Assembly: GCF_007746075.1 (NCBI RefSeq)
Contig: NZ_CP036339.1
Location: 4,183,786-4,247,785 of the forward strand
Source: Lacipirellula limnantheis
GTDB lineage: Bacteria; Planctomycetota; Planctomycetia; Pirellulales; Lacipirellulaceae
Reading direction: 5' to 3'
Length of the DNA: 64,000 bases
Part shown: positions 17,057-25,246 of the stretch, piece after piece
How the letters are laid out: every line of letters starts with the position of its first letter
Position numbering within the stretch: position 1 is the stretch's first letter
The notes under the pieces: model-generated
What the model was told of the DNA's origin: nothing
What the model saw: only the letters and a program-made list of their open reading frames with translations
The model's database searches: none
Translations under genes and position numbers: made by a program

Positions 17057-19254
17057 GCCCCGATTACGGCAAGGGTGTCGGCGTTCGGGCTGCACTCGCA
17101 ACGTTATTCCTAACGGCGTGTTCACTCGCCGCTTGGCCATCGCTTGTCGTTGCAAGTGATCTCTCCGTCGTGAAGCTGTTCGACGGCGAGCGAACAGGGG
17201 CTCTGGGTTCATCGCAATTCCTCAACAATTGGGGCGGCTCCTTTTCCCCGGGCAGTCTTTCATCGATCCAGCGCGACGCGATCGTCTCGCACACCGGCGC
17301 GGCGTCGGTCCGCGCTAACCTCGGCACGATCGCCGCGGGCGGCAGCGGCTTCTTTCAGACTTTTTCCAGCGAACCCTCGCCGCAAAGTTATCGCCAGACC
17401 CGCGACCTGTCGCGCTACGAGAGTTTCGAAACCTATGTCCGAAACGATACCGGCGCGCCCCTCAACCTCAAATATGAGCTGAAAGACTACCGCGACAATC
17501 TCTCGCATCAGGCCTACCGCACATTCGTCGTACCGGCCGGATCAGGCTGGACGAAGCTCTCGGCGCTGTTGGACTTACAGTCGCCAGGGTGGACTGTCGT
17601 CGGCTCCCCGGATCTGTCGCGGACCTACGCGACGAGTTTTGTCGTCTCGCCGCAAGCGGGGAGCGTCTCCGGTTCGATTTACCTTGATGACTTTAGCCTG
17701 CGCGAAGCGAAGCCCACGCTCGATCCGCTAACGGCTCCGATCGCCAGTGTCGTCGAGCGTCTCGCCGAGCGGCAATTCAGCGGCTTATGGACCGCCCGCA
17801 ATCGAACGACGGGACTTATCTATAATTCGTCGGACGATGCGAATCTGGCCGCGATGAACACGACCGGCGGGGTCTTGTGGATGCTCCCCGCGGCCGTCCG
17901 CCGCGGATGGGTCAACCAGGCCGACGCCGATCTGTTCGTCGGCCAAGTCGTGACAAGCCTCAATGCAAATCTGGACCAGTCGCGCTACTTGCCGACTCGC
18001 TTCATCAACCCTTCGTCCGCACTGCTCCCCGGCGGCGCGAACGAGGAGTCGAGCATTGACGCTTCCTTCATCGCACTGGGGCTGCACAACTATCGCCTGC
18101 AAGATACGACGACTGTGCCGCTCGCCGCGTCGATTAACGCCGTTGTTAACCGCTTCGAATTCGACGCCTTCGCGGCGCCGGCGGGGTTCCGACTCGCCTA
18201 CTTTCCCGGGTCCGGGTTCACCGCCGGCACTTACGATGGCTACACCAACGAAGGAAAAGTCGTTTCGTTAGCGGCCGAGCTTTCGACTGATCACCACGTT
18301 CCGCTCGAAAGCCGCTGGAACAGGGACGTGAATCGCGTGCGCGCGTTTCTTGTCAATCCCGATGACGCGCATCTGGTGCACAGCCTCTCGCAGTTCCGGG
18401 CGCCATTTGAGCAGGCGCTGCTGAACCTATTCGTCGACACGTCAGATCGAGGAGTCGACAACTACCCCAATCGAAACCTGGCCACGAACCCCTGGCAAAA
18501 CTATGTGCGTTACGAGCGCGAGACGGCCGCAAAGCTTGTCGCCCTCGGCCGCACCGGGCTATTTCAGGCCGACGCTGGCTTTGGCGGGACAGGCGGATAC
18601 GAACAGTACAGTCTCTACAATAATTTTGGACAGGGCGATCTGTTCATGCCCTGGAGCGTTGCCCTGGCTCTGCTGGCAGGCGCCGATGGATCGGAAGCAG
18701 CGCTGCGCATGATGGCTGCGAATGATTTGCTCAGCGGTCCGCTGGGGTTGGCCGATTCGGCGCGCTGGGCGACCGGCGCTGCTGGGCCGACGAACATTCC
18801 CGCGCTGCAAGACAATTGGAACGTCGTCCTCTCGACGATGGCACTCTTGGAATACCTCGAAGGCGACGCGAGCTCAAGCCGGCGTTTCGCCGACGCGGCG
18901 ACCGTCGACGCGGCCCTCGACGCTGTCTTTATCGATGGCGACCTCAATGGCAATGGCGTCGCCGACGGGGTCGATCTCGCCATCTGGCGAAGCGGTTTCG
19001 GGGACGTCGCGGGGGCGACCCCCGCCGGCGGCGATGCAAACGGCGACGGCGGCGTCGACGGAGCAGATTTCCTCCACTGGCAGCGCGGAGCGGGCTCCAC
19101 GGCCGGGCTATCCTCCGCCGGCGCCCTTCCGGAGGGGTCCAGCCTTTCGCTTCTCTCAATTGGAACGTTGATATTCTGCGGCGGAAGGCAGTTTCGACAG
19201 TCGCCTGCGTCGCGCCGGCATTGCGCGGCCAATCGGGCAAGAAAATCCCGATGA
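17053..19254 (+). CDS. Exported glycoamylase-fold (GH144-like) protein with N-terminal binding domain and dockerin
   Basis: 733 residues. Signal peptide to ~35 (cleavage near VVAS); ~40-215 is a jelly-roll binding domain (NWGGSFSPGSLSS to YLDDFSLREAK); ~225-610 is an alpha-helical barrel-like region with VERLAERQFSGLWTARN, NEESSIDASFIALGLHNYRL, YDGYTNEGKVVSLAAEL and WQNYVRYERETAAKLVALG. These blocks fall in the same order as equivalents in the GH144-type protein at 23663-25117 (NEASTVDHSLLLAGAM; WFENSRRALVVHRQRCVEL), so I call it a divergent relative. Residues ~627-680 hold a dockerin pair. The tail has LPEG in place of PEP and a hydrophobic stretch, a degenerate sorting signal. It is translationally coupled to the GH94 gene. 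Endo-beta-1,2-glucanase activity is inferred, not shown. Confidence 0.75.
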   Translation: MSPDYGKGVGVRAALATLFLTACSLAAWPSLVVASDLSVVKLFDGERTGALGSSQFLNNWGGSFSPGSLSSIQRDAIVSHTGAASVRANLGTIAAGGSGFFQTFSSEPSPQSYRQTRDLSRYESFETYVRNDTGAPLNLKYELKDYRDNLSHQAYRTFVVPAGSGWTKLSALLDLQSPGWTVVGSPDLSRTYATSFVVSPQAGSVSGSIYLDDFSLREAKPTLDPLTAPIASVVERLAERQFSGLWTARNRTTGLIYNSSDDANLAAMNTTGGVLWMLPAAVRRGWVNQADADLFVGQVVTSLNANLDQSRYLPTRFINPSSALLPGGANEESSIDASFIALGLHNYRLQDTTTVPLAASINAVVNRFEFDAFAAPAGFRLAYFPGSGFTAGTYDGYTNEGKVVSLAAELSTDHHVPLESRWNRDVNRVRAFLVNPDDAHLVHSLSQFRAPFEQALLNLFVDTSDRGVDNYPNRNLATNPWQNYVRYERETAAKLVALGRTGLFQADAGFGGTGGYEQYSLYNNFGQGDLFMPWSVALALLAGADGSEAALRMMAANDLLSGPLGLADSARWATGAAGPTNIPALQDNWNVVLSTMALLEYLEGDASSSRRFADAATVDAALDAVFIDGDLNGNGVADGVDLAIWRSGFGDVAGATPAGGDANGDGGVDGADFLHWQRGAGSTAGLSSAGALPEGSSLSLLSIGTLIFCGGRQFRQSPASRRHCAANRARKSR

Positions 19255-19288
19255 AAGCGCTTGCAAGCGATTGGATTGTGTGTAGGAT
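19252..19288 (+). promoter_or_regulatory. Predicted operator and promoter for the PEP-CTERM gene at 19687
   Basis: TGAAAGCGCTTGCA at 19252-19265 differs from the other two operator copies only near its right end and overlaps the TGA stop of the preceding gene. TTGCAA (19261-19266) and TAGGAT (19283-19288), 16 bases apart, make a plausible sigma-70 promoter whose -35 box lies inside the operator, as at 25198. The start would leave a leader of roughly 390 bases before the gene at 19687. Confidence 0.45.
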
Positions 19289-19686
19289 AGAGGTCAGGCA
19301 AGAGTACTTTTCGTTTCTTACTTTTCACGACTGCATGGTGGAACCCGACGCTGAGTGCACGGGCAGGCGGCAGGCGCCCTGAACGATAGCCGGAATAACG
19401 CGCATTTGACGCGTGATCGATTTCGGCTGCGGACGCCCCGAGGCAGCGACGGGTTGCATCGCGATGTTCGCTTTCGGCGTGGAGTGGGAAACCGTACTCC
19501 TTAGCAGACGTCGACCTCGTTAATCGAAGGAGTCGCCTGTGAAATAACTTGACGTGCTCGCCCTTTTTGGCGGCAAAGCACGACACGCGCGTACACGTTG
19601 AAAGCGAACGAGAACAGGCTTGTGAGGGGCGCTGTGGCGGCCCCTCGGACTACTGCAGTGAGAACCATTCTAAGAGGGAAGTCCCA
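19289..19686 (+). other. Long untranslated leader/intergenic region
   Basis: About 400 bases between the predicted promoter and the PEP-CTERM gene at 19687. Short frames here carry no conserved sequence. GAGGGA near 19672-19678 is the ribosome-binding site of the next gene. No known riboswitch pattern was recognised by eye. Confidence 0.4.
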
Positions 19687-20421
19687 ATGAAAAAGAGATT
19701 CGCAGTGTTGGCGGCGTTGAGCATGGTCATGCTCGGCGCGACGAACGTACAAGCACAGAATTTGCTTACCAACGGCACGTTGGACGCCACTTACGATCAA
19801 GAGATTGTCCCCGGATTCTTCCTGCCGAAGCCGGCAAGTTGGGTCAACGTGGGATCGCGTACCTTGACCGGTCCCTACGAAGACGAAATGTCGTCAGAGC
19901 CCTGGGCCGGACCCGCGCCGACTCCCGTGACGACTGGCGGAGCCGACGGCGGCGACTGGGCTGTGTTCTTCAAGCCTTTCTCAGGCAATCCGACTGATGG
20001 TGCGGCGACAGGTCATCTTTACCAAGACGTCCCGGCGACGCCTGGCGTTCGTTACAACCTGAGCGGGTGGGCCGGCGCCGAAGCAAACTTTCTAGCCCAA
20101 GGGGCGGAAATCGCGCTCGAATTCCTGGACGGCGGTGGTTCCGTTATCGGCGGACAAGTCGTCAACTTGTTGCCGACGCTCACGCTCGATAACGGTCTGG
20201 CCTTCGACTACAAGCAGTACAACGCCTCCGGCGTGGCGCCTGCCGGGGCCGTCTCGGTTCGTTCGCGGGCTTCGATGATCGGAGCCACGGGGAATCCGGC
20301 TGGCGGCGGGCAAGCGTTCGTCGTCGACGACTTCGTCCTCGTCGCCGTCCCCGAACCAGCGACCCTTGGCTTGCTCGGACTTGGATTGCTGGGCCTCACA
20401 GCGATTCGTCGCCGTAAGTAA
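19687..20421 (+). CDS. PEP-CTERM protein with jelly-roll domain
   Basis: 244 residues from ATG 19687, preferred to the upstream in-frame start at 19549 because it gives a clean signal peptide (MKKRFAVLAALSMVMLGAT, cleavage at VQAQ) and has GAGGGA just before it. The mature part is one jelly-roll domain (NLLTNGTLDATYDQ to VVDDFVLVAV) of the carbohydrate-binding-like type; LYQDVPATPGVRYNLSGWAG is the usual core strand pair. The tail, VPEPATLGLLGLGLLGL followed by TAIRRRK, is a textbook PEP-CTERM signal. There is no dockerin. It lies in the sugar locus behind a candidate LacI operator, so it may present or capture the locus substrate on the surface. Confidence 0.88.
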   Translation: MKKRFAVLAALSMVMLGATNVQAQNLLTNGTLDATYDQEIVPGFFLPKPASWVNVGSRTLTGPYEDEMSSEPWAGPAPTPVTTGGADGGDWAVFFKPFSGNPTDGAATGHLYQDVPATPGVRYNLSGWAGAEANFLAQGAEIALEFLDGGGSVIGGQVVNLLPTLTLDNGLAFDYKQYNASGVAPAGAVSVRSRASMIGATGNPAGGGQAFVVDDFVLVAVPEPATLGLLGLGLLGLTAIRRRK

Positions 20422-20459
20422 TCGCGCTTAAATCGATAGTTAGAAGATATGGACAATTC

Positions 20460-20498
20460 CTCGCTAGGGCGCTCGGACTGCCCGAGCGCCCTAGCGAG
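20460..20498. terminator. Perfect 17-bp hairpin, possible terminator
   Basis: Arms 20460-20476 and 20482-20498 pair perfectly around a five-base loop (ACTGC). It starts 38 bases after the stop of the PEP-CTERM gene. No T-run follows, so it is not a classical Rho-independent terminator; it may stop or protect the transcript end, or be an intergenic repeat. Confidence 0.5.
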
Positions 20499-20647
20499 AA
20501 TGATCAACCCGCTCCGAACGCCGCCGCGGCGACGTCGCGACGCTCGGATCCGCTTGATCTAACGCCACACGCCAAACACTCAATTAGATCTTATAGACGC
20601 CGTCGACACCTTCTCTGATCGACCAAGGATTCCAGGAGAGCATCGGG

Positions 20648-22237
20648 ATGAGGAACGCAAAATCACTTTCAGTCGCCGCCGGTCTGAGTGCCGCGTTGGC
20701 GATCACGTGTGCCCCTAAAGCCAATGCCGTCGAACTGCTCATTAGCGGCAATTTCGAAACTCCTGGAGCCGTGGCGGGAGATATTCCGGGCTGGGGCCTG
20801 ACTGAATTCCTGACCGGCGTCGCTGGCGCCGCCAACACCGCCGAGTTAACCGGCGGCTCGGACGTGCAGCTTTTCCTGCGCGCCTTCGAGGGCGGCGGCC
20901 CGCTTGGCCCCACTCAGGGTAACTTCAACAACGATGGCCTGCCGGCCGGGAACGTCGACGGCGCCGATTTCCTCATCTGGCAGCGCAACTTCGGGTTGAC
21001 GGGCACGGCGCTGCCGGAGCAAGGCGACGCAGATGGCGACATGAAAGTCGACGGAGCCGACCTCACCCGTTGGAAGGACAACGTCGGCAGGACGCAACAG
21101 TATGGCAACGCACGCCTCTTTCAAACCGTACCGGCGGCTGCGGGAGAAACGTACACGTTCCAGGGGACGTCGACCTTCGAAGATAACTATTCTGGCTTCG
21201 TAACGACTCTGGGCGACGAAAGTCCCTTCGGCCAAATTCCGTCGCCGACGACGACCCAGTTTCGCATGGAATTTCTGAACTCCGGCGGCCAAGTGATCGG
21301 GACGCCCGCGACGCTCGACCTTCGCACCGAGCAAACTTTCCCCGGCTTTCCGATCGTTCACTCGCCGCTGGTGGCACAGGCTCCCGCGGGAACCGTCAAC
21401 GTGCGCGTCGTTGCCGAGGCGCTTAACATGGCCTGGAACGGCAGCACCGGCACCAACGGAGGCGCCCAGTCAGCGTTCTTCAACGATTTTTCGCTGAAGA
21501 GCGGGAGCAACCCGGGAACGGATCTGCTCACCAACGGAAATCTCAACCTCGGCCCGCCTGACGCACTCGACTTCTGGAATCAGGTGGAGACGCCTGCCAC
21601 CCGTACCGAAATCTTACGAACCCCAATTGCGAGCTTTTCCAATCACACTCCGGGAGGGACGCGCGGCGTCTGGCTGAGCGCGTTCTTCGGTGCACATCCC
21701 ACGTTCGAGCCGACTCCGGTTGACGGGGTGATCTCGCAGACGGTCACGGCCCAGCCGGGCGGCACCTACACGTTCTCGGGTTGGACCAAGTTCGAAGCCA
21801 ATTACTCCGGCGGCGTCGACACGATCAGCGCCGCTAGCCCTGGCTCGTTCGCTGGCCAATCCTCGCCGACCCATACGGAGATCAAACTCGAATTTCTCGA
21901 CATCAATAGCGTCGTCATCAGCTCGGCGGTGATCGATGCCAAGGCAGCGCGCCGGCTCCTGAGCCCCACAGGCAATGCGAACGACAACATCTGGTATCAG
22001 CATACGTTGCAGGCAGTCGCGCCGGCGAACACCGTGTTCGCGCGACTCACGGCCCAAATGATCGACGGCGTCTTCAACGTCGATCCCGGTCAGTCGGCGT
22101 TCTTCGACGATTTCTCGCTCGACGGTCCCGGCGTCTCGCTCATAGCAAACGCCTCCGTCCCCGAACCATCGTCACTGATCGGTCTTGCGACCGGTGCGCT
22201 GCTGCTCGGCTTCGCTCGCGGCCGCAAGCAGCGCTAG
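20648..22237 (+). CDS. PEP-CTERM protein with two jelly-roll domains, the first interrupted by a dockerin
   Basis: 529 residues; RBS AGGAG before the ATG; signal peptide to about residue 27 (cleavage near ANAV). Two homologous domains follow: ~28-295 (ELLISGNFETPG to FFNDFSLKSG) and ~300-500 (DLLTNGNLNLGPP to FFDDFSLDGPG). Inside the first, at ~91-151, sits a complete type I dockerin pair (NVDGADFLIWQRNFG and GDMKVDGADLTRWKDNVG), placed between the LFLRAFEGG and RLFQTVPAAAGETYTF strands. The second domain runs straight across that point (WLSAFFGAHP to ISQTVTAQPGGTYTF). Dockerins normally end a protein. The tail VPEPSSLIGL plus GFARGRKQR is a PEP-CTERM signal. Likely a surface glycan-binding protein of the sugar locus. 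Confidence 0.88.
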   Translation: MRNAKSLSVAAGLSAALAITCAPKANAVELLISGNFETPGAVAGDIPGWGLTEFLTGVAGAANTAELTGGSDVQLFLRAFEGGGPLGPTQGNFNNDGLPAGNVDGADFLIWQRNFGLTGTALPEQGDADGDMKVDGADLTRWKDNVGRTQQYGNARLFQTVPAAAGETYTFQGTSTFEDNYSGFVTTLGDESPFGQIPSPTTTQFRMEFLNSGGQVIGTPATLDLRTEQTFPGFPIVHSPLVAQAPAGTVNVRVVAEALNMAWNGSTGTNGGAQSAFFNDFSLKSGSNPGTDLLTNGNLNLGPPDALDFWNQVETPATRTEILRTPIASFSNHTPGGTRGVWLSAFFGAHPTFEPTPVDGVISQTVTAQPGGTYTFSGWTKFEANYSGGVDTISAASPGSFAGQSSPTHTEIKLEFLDINSVVISSAVIDAKAARRLLSPTGNANDNIWYQHTLQAVAPANTVFARLTAQMIDGVFNVDPGQSAFFDDFSLDGPGVSLIANASVPEPSSLIGLATGALLLGFARGRKQR

Positions 22238-22367
22238 CTCGGAAGAGATTACGGACGAACGCGGCGTGAACGAACGTCACGCTAGGTCTCGTGCTAATTG
22301 ATTGGCACACCGAAGGCGAATGCGCGGAGCAAATCGCTGCCTTTAGAGGTCTACAAAGGAACGAGTC

Positions 22368-23516
22368 ATGAGATTCCCGTCACCGCAACGGCGTCGCGGT
22401 TTTACATTGGTGGAACTGCTGGTGGTGATCGCCATCATTGGCGTGCTCGTCGCCCTGCTGTTGCCGGCGGTCCAAGCCGCCCGCGAAGCGGCCCGCCGAA
22501 CGACTTGCCAGAACCAAGTCCGGCAGATGGGAATCGCATTGCAGAATCACGTCGACGCGCAGAAGGTCTTTCCCACCGGCGGCAGTGTGCCGAATCCCAG
22601 TATTTCATCCTACACCTCGGGCGGCACGAATAGTCCGGGAACGCCAAACGGAGCAAATAAGCAGGGCTTGGGGGCCTTCTACCAACTGCTGCCCTATCTG
22701 GAGTTAAACGCAGTCAAAGGTCTGACGAATCCCACTCAGCTTCAGTCGACATTGATCCCCCTATACAACTGCCCATCCCGTCGCAGTCCGATGCGTTCGG
22801 CGAATAGTACGACAGGTAACCAGCTCACCGACTATGCCACGGCTCAGCCGGCAACCGACTACTGCGGTGCGGCTCCGTATGTGCCGTTGCAAGCATGGCC
22901 ATTCAACGGCGCCAGTCCCGGATTCGCCATTCGTTCTTACTGGTGCGGAAATGGCACGTCTGGTTCTTGGGGGACTGACCCAGCGACTAGCGCCAACTAC
23001 GGCGGCGTAGTCGTCCGTACCCCTTATCGAATTATCACCCCCGAAACCGCGACAGCGCCTGCCAAGGGCGAACTAGTGCCAGGCTTTCCCACCGCCATCA
23101 AACCGGGACAAGTGACTGACGGTTTGAGCAACACTCTTGTGATTAGCGAGAAAGTCGTTCGCGCCGACCTTTACGAAGGCCAACCAGCCCCCGATCCCGG
23201 AGGCGGCGGTGTTTCCGACGATCGAGGGTGGTCGGACGGATGGGACCCAGATTGCGTACGCTACACAGGCGTACCGCCGATTAGCGACGCAGATACGGCG
23301 ATCTGTCAAAATCCTAACGCCGCTATCCAAAGGACTTGTATTGGCTTTGAAGGCTCTATTCCGGTCCTCTTTTTCGGTTCAGCGCATCCGTCTGGAATAA
23401 ATGCCGTTTACGGCGACGCCTCCGCTCATTTCATTAACTTCGACGTCGACGTGCTGGTCTTCAACGCACTAGGAACTCGCGCCGGCGAGGAGACCGTCAA
23501 TTCCAGTGCCTTGTAG
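22368..23516 (+). CDS. DUF1559 domain protein, pseudopilin-like
   Basis: 382 residues. MRFPSPQRRRG precedes FTLVELLVVIAIIGVLVALL, the canonical prepilin leader with Gly before the cleaved Phe, then LLPAVQAAREAARRTTCQNQ. The C-terminal block reads FFGSAHPSGINAVYGDASAH, the DUF1559 signature. These proteins enter the envelope through a prepilin-peptidase route and occur in dozens of copies in planctomycetes; function unknown. It ends the run of plus-strand genes of the sugar locus and is convergent with the GH144-type gene. A weak AAGGA box precedes the ATG. Confidence 0.92.
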   Translation: MRFPSPQRRRGFTLVELLVVIAIIGVLVALLLPAVQAAREAARRTTCQNQVRQMGIALQNHVDAQKVFPTGGSVPNPSISSYTSGGTNSPGTPNGANKQGLGAFYQLLPYLELNAVKGLTNPTQLQSTLIPLYNCPSRRSPMRSANSTTGNQLTDYATAQPATDYCGAAPYVPLQAWPFNGASPGFAIRSYWCGNGTSGSWGTDPATSANYGGVVVRTPYRIITPETATAPAKGELVPGFPTAIKPGQVTDGLSNTLVISEKVVRADLYEGQPAPDPGGGGVSDDRGWSDGWDPDCVRYTGVPPISDADTAICQNPNAAIQRTCIGFEGSIPVLFFGSAHPSGINAVYGDASAHFINFDVDVLVFNALGTRAGEETVNSSAL

Positions 23517-23662
23517 GCCGTAGTAGCGTGCGACAAATGCCTGCAAGGGCGAATCTCTGATCGTTGCAGCGTTTCAGCCTCCAGCTCCGCCGAGCCAGCG
23601 ATCGTGCCCGACGCTTACGGAAGGAAACCGCCCCTGAACGCCGCCCTGGCTTGAGCCGCGGC

Positions 23663-25117
23663 CTAATTGGGCTCTCGCAGCGGCTCCAGCTTCAGTCGTT
23701 CCATCGCCCGCTGCGCTAACGGGTGCTTCATAAACAACTGCCACACCAGACCCGTTCGCGCGTTCTCGATGGCCAAGATTAATGGCCCGACGTCGATCGA
23801 AACGTTGTCGTCGCACGCCCTGTTCTGATCGAGATTGAAACTGTCGGCCAGTGCGTACCCGCCATGCGATGGGTCACGCCATACAAGCGGAGCGCCCAAG
23901 TCGTTCCGCAATTCGCGGTACGCCCGCAGTGCCGCAACGCTCTCAGCGGGCATGAACATGATCGCACTCCCCGCCGCGTAGGGCGCCACGGTCCCGTCTT
24001 GCCACTCGTCTTTCTCGAACAAGCTCGGCTTCGTCTCCGGCACCAGGTAGTTCTCCCGCCCGTTGGCGAAGCCCATGCAAGGGCTGACCCCCCATCGATC
24101 TGGGGCGAACGTTTTATATTTCCCGGCAAGTTCGACGCAGCGTTGTCGGTGGACCACAAGCGCCCGGCGTGAGTTCTCGAACCAGTCGACGCGCGGCCCC
24201 TCGACGCCGAACTGCCGCGGGTCGTCAGCGTGGAGGCCCCGATAGTCGATCCAGCAATGGCTGAAGAAATAGGTGAAAGGGGTCCCCGTCGGCGACGCGA
24301 TAAACGGCGGGAGATCGCCATGCTGGCGGAACTGCCGCTCCAATCGGAAGTAATCTTTGGGCGGCAGCGCGAACTCAGGATTCTCGCCGCCGACGGCTAA
24401 GAAATAAATGATGCGCTCCTCGTCGCTTGCGGCATTCCAGGTTCGCGGAATCAGTTCGCCCGGCCCGCCGACGGATTTGTTGTCGGCCGGCCACCATCCC
24501 ATGCTCAGAAAGCCGTCGTCCGGGCTGAGGAACGCTCGCCAGTTGCTTTCCTTGGCGATCTCGTCAACCAGGCGCGCCGTCTCTCCTCCGAAGTACACGG
24601 CAGCCGGCATTGCCCCTGCCAAGAGCAGCGAATGATCGACCGTGCTCGCCTCATTCTTGAACGGCGGATAAATTCCGCCCGAGTCAGCCCGCACGAAGTG
24701 GAAGTAAATGCCTTCTCGGCGGATATCGGTCCGTTCACGCAAAGTACGTAGAATTCGCAGAGCCCACTGCTCGCCCTGCGCTCGGGTGATCCAACCCCGT
24801 TCCACGGCGATGGGCAGCGCCGAGAGCTGAAAGCCAACCCCGGCCAAACTCGCAACGGACGCGGTACGACGATCCTTCGCGAAGCCGCTCGGCCAGCCGA
24901 CTTCATTCCAGAGGTAGTTGAAGCAACCTCGCTGCACTTCCTCGAGCAGTTGTTCGTCGTCGGGGCTAAACTCGTAAGCAATCGCCCGTCGAGTCTCCTC
25001 GCTGCGGAAGACGCCATCCGCCTCTTCGCGGTCGGCCGCGTAGCAGTGCGTCGAAACAGCGGCGGCCGTCAGCCACGCCGCAAGCCAGGGCCGAGCGGCC
25101 TCTCGCCAATGGGACAT
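23663..25117 (-). CDS. GH144-type (glycoamylase PF10091-like) exported glycoside hydrolase
   Basis: 484 residues. Signal peptide ~1-27 (cleavage near CYAA). The body is an (alpha/alpha)6 barrel enzyme of the glycoamylase family: LLEEVQRGCFNYLWNEVGWP, TASVASLAGVGFQLSALPIA, GIYFHFVRADSG, NEASTVDHSLLLAGAM, ASDEERIIYFLAVGG, FFSHCWIDYRG, WQDGTVAPYAAGSAIMFMP and the final GGYALADSFNLDQNR. This family contains GH144 endo-beta-1,2-glucanases, and a related domain occurs in cyclic beta-1,2-glucan synthases, so cleavage of beta-1,2-glucan in the periplasm or outside is the best guess; related families with other beta-glucan substrates cannot be excluded. It carries no dockerin or PEP-CTERM tail. Its promoter contains the same operator as the lacI promoter. 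Confidence 0.87.
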   Translation of the reverse strand: MSHWREAARPWLAAWLTAAAVSTHCYAADREEADGVFRSEETRRAIAYEFSPDDEQLLEEVQRGCFNYLWNEVGWPSGFAKDRRTASVASLAGVGFQLSALPIAVERGWITRAQGEQWALRILRTLRERTDIRREGIYFHFVRADSGGIYPPFKNEASTVDHSLLLAGAMPAAVYFGGETARLVDEIAKESNWRAFLSPDDGFLSMGWWPADNKSVGGPGELIPRTWNAASDEERIIYFLAVGGENPEFALPPKDYFRLERQFRQHGDLPPFIASPTGTPFTYFFSHCWIDYRGLHADDPRQFGVEGPRVDWFENSRRALVVHRQRCVELAGKYKTFAPDRWGVSPCMGFANGRENYLVPETKPSLFEKDEWQDGTVAPYAAGSAIMFMPAESVAALRAYRELRNDLGAPLVWRDPSHGGYALADSFNLDQNRACDDNVSIDVGPLILAIENARTGLVWQLFMKHPLAQRAMERLKLEPLREPN

Positions 25118-25183
25118 GTGAGTGAGCTCAAGTTGCGAGGAGAAGCGAGCTGTGGACGAGTAAAAAGGCGTCGCGCTGTTGGC

Positions 25184-25212
25184 ATCGTAGATGGCGATGA
25201 AAGCGCTGTCAA
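25184..25212 (-). promoter_or_regulatory. Promoter with LacI-type operator for the GH144-type gene
   Basis: On the minus strand TTGACA (25212-25207) and TACGAT (25189-25184) are 17 bases apart, a near-consensus sigma-70 promoter about 70 bases before the ATG at 25117. The plus-strand sequence TGAAAGCGCTGTCA at 25198-25211 is identical to the site at 9076-9089 and covers the -35 box, so binding of the LacI regulator would occlude polymerase. Confidence 0.65.
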
Positions 25213-25246
25213 TTAACTCCTCGCTTCGTTCGCTGCCGCGAACTGG

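Noticed and set aside
20460..20498. Hairpin as a classical Rho-independent terminator
   Set aside because: No T-run follows on either strand; kept only as a possible terminator or repeat.
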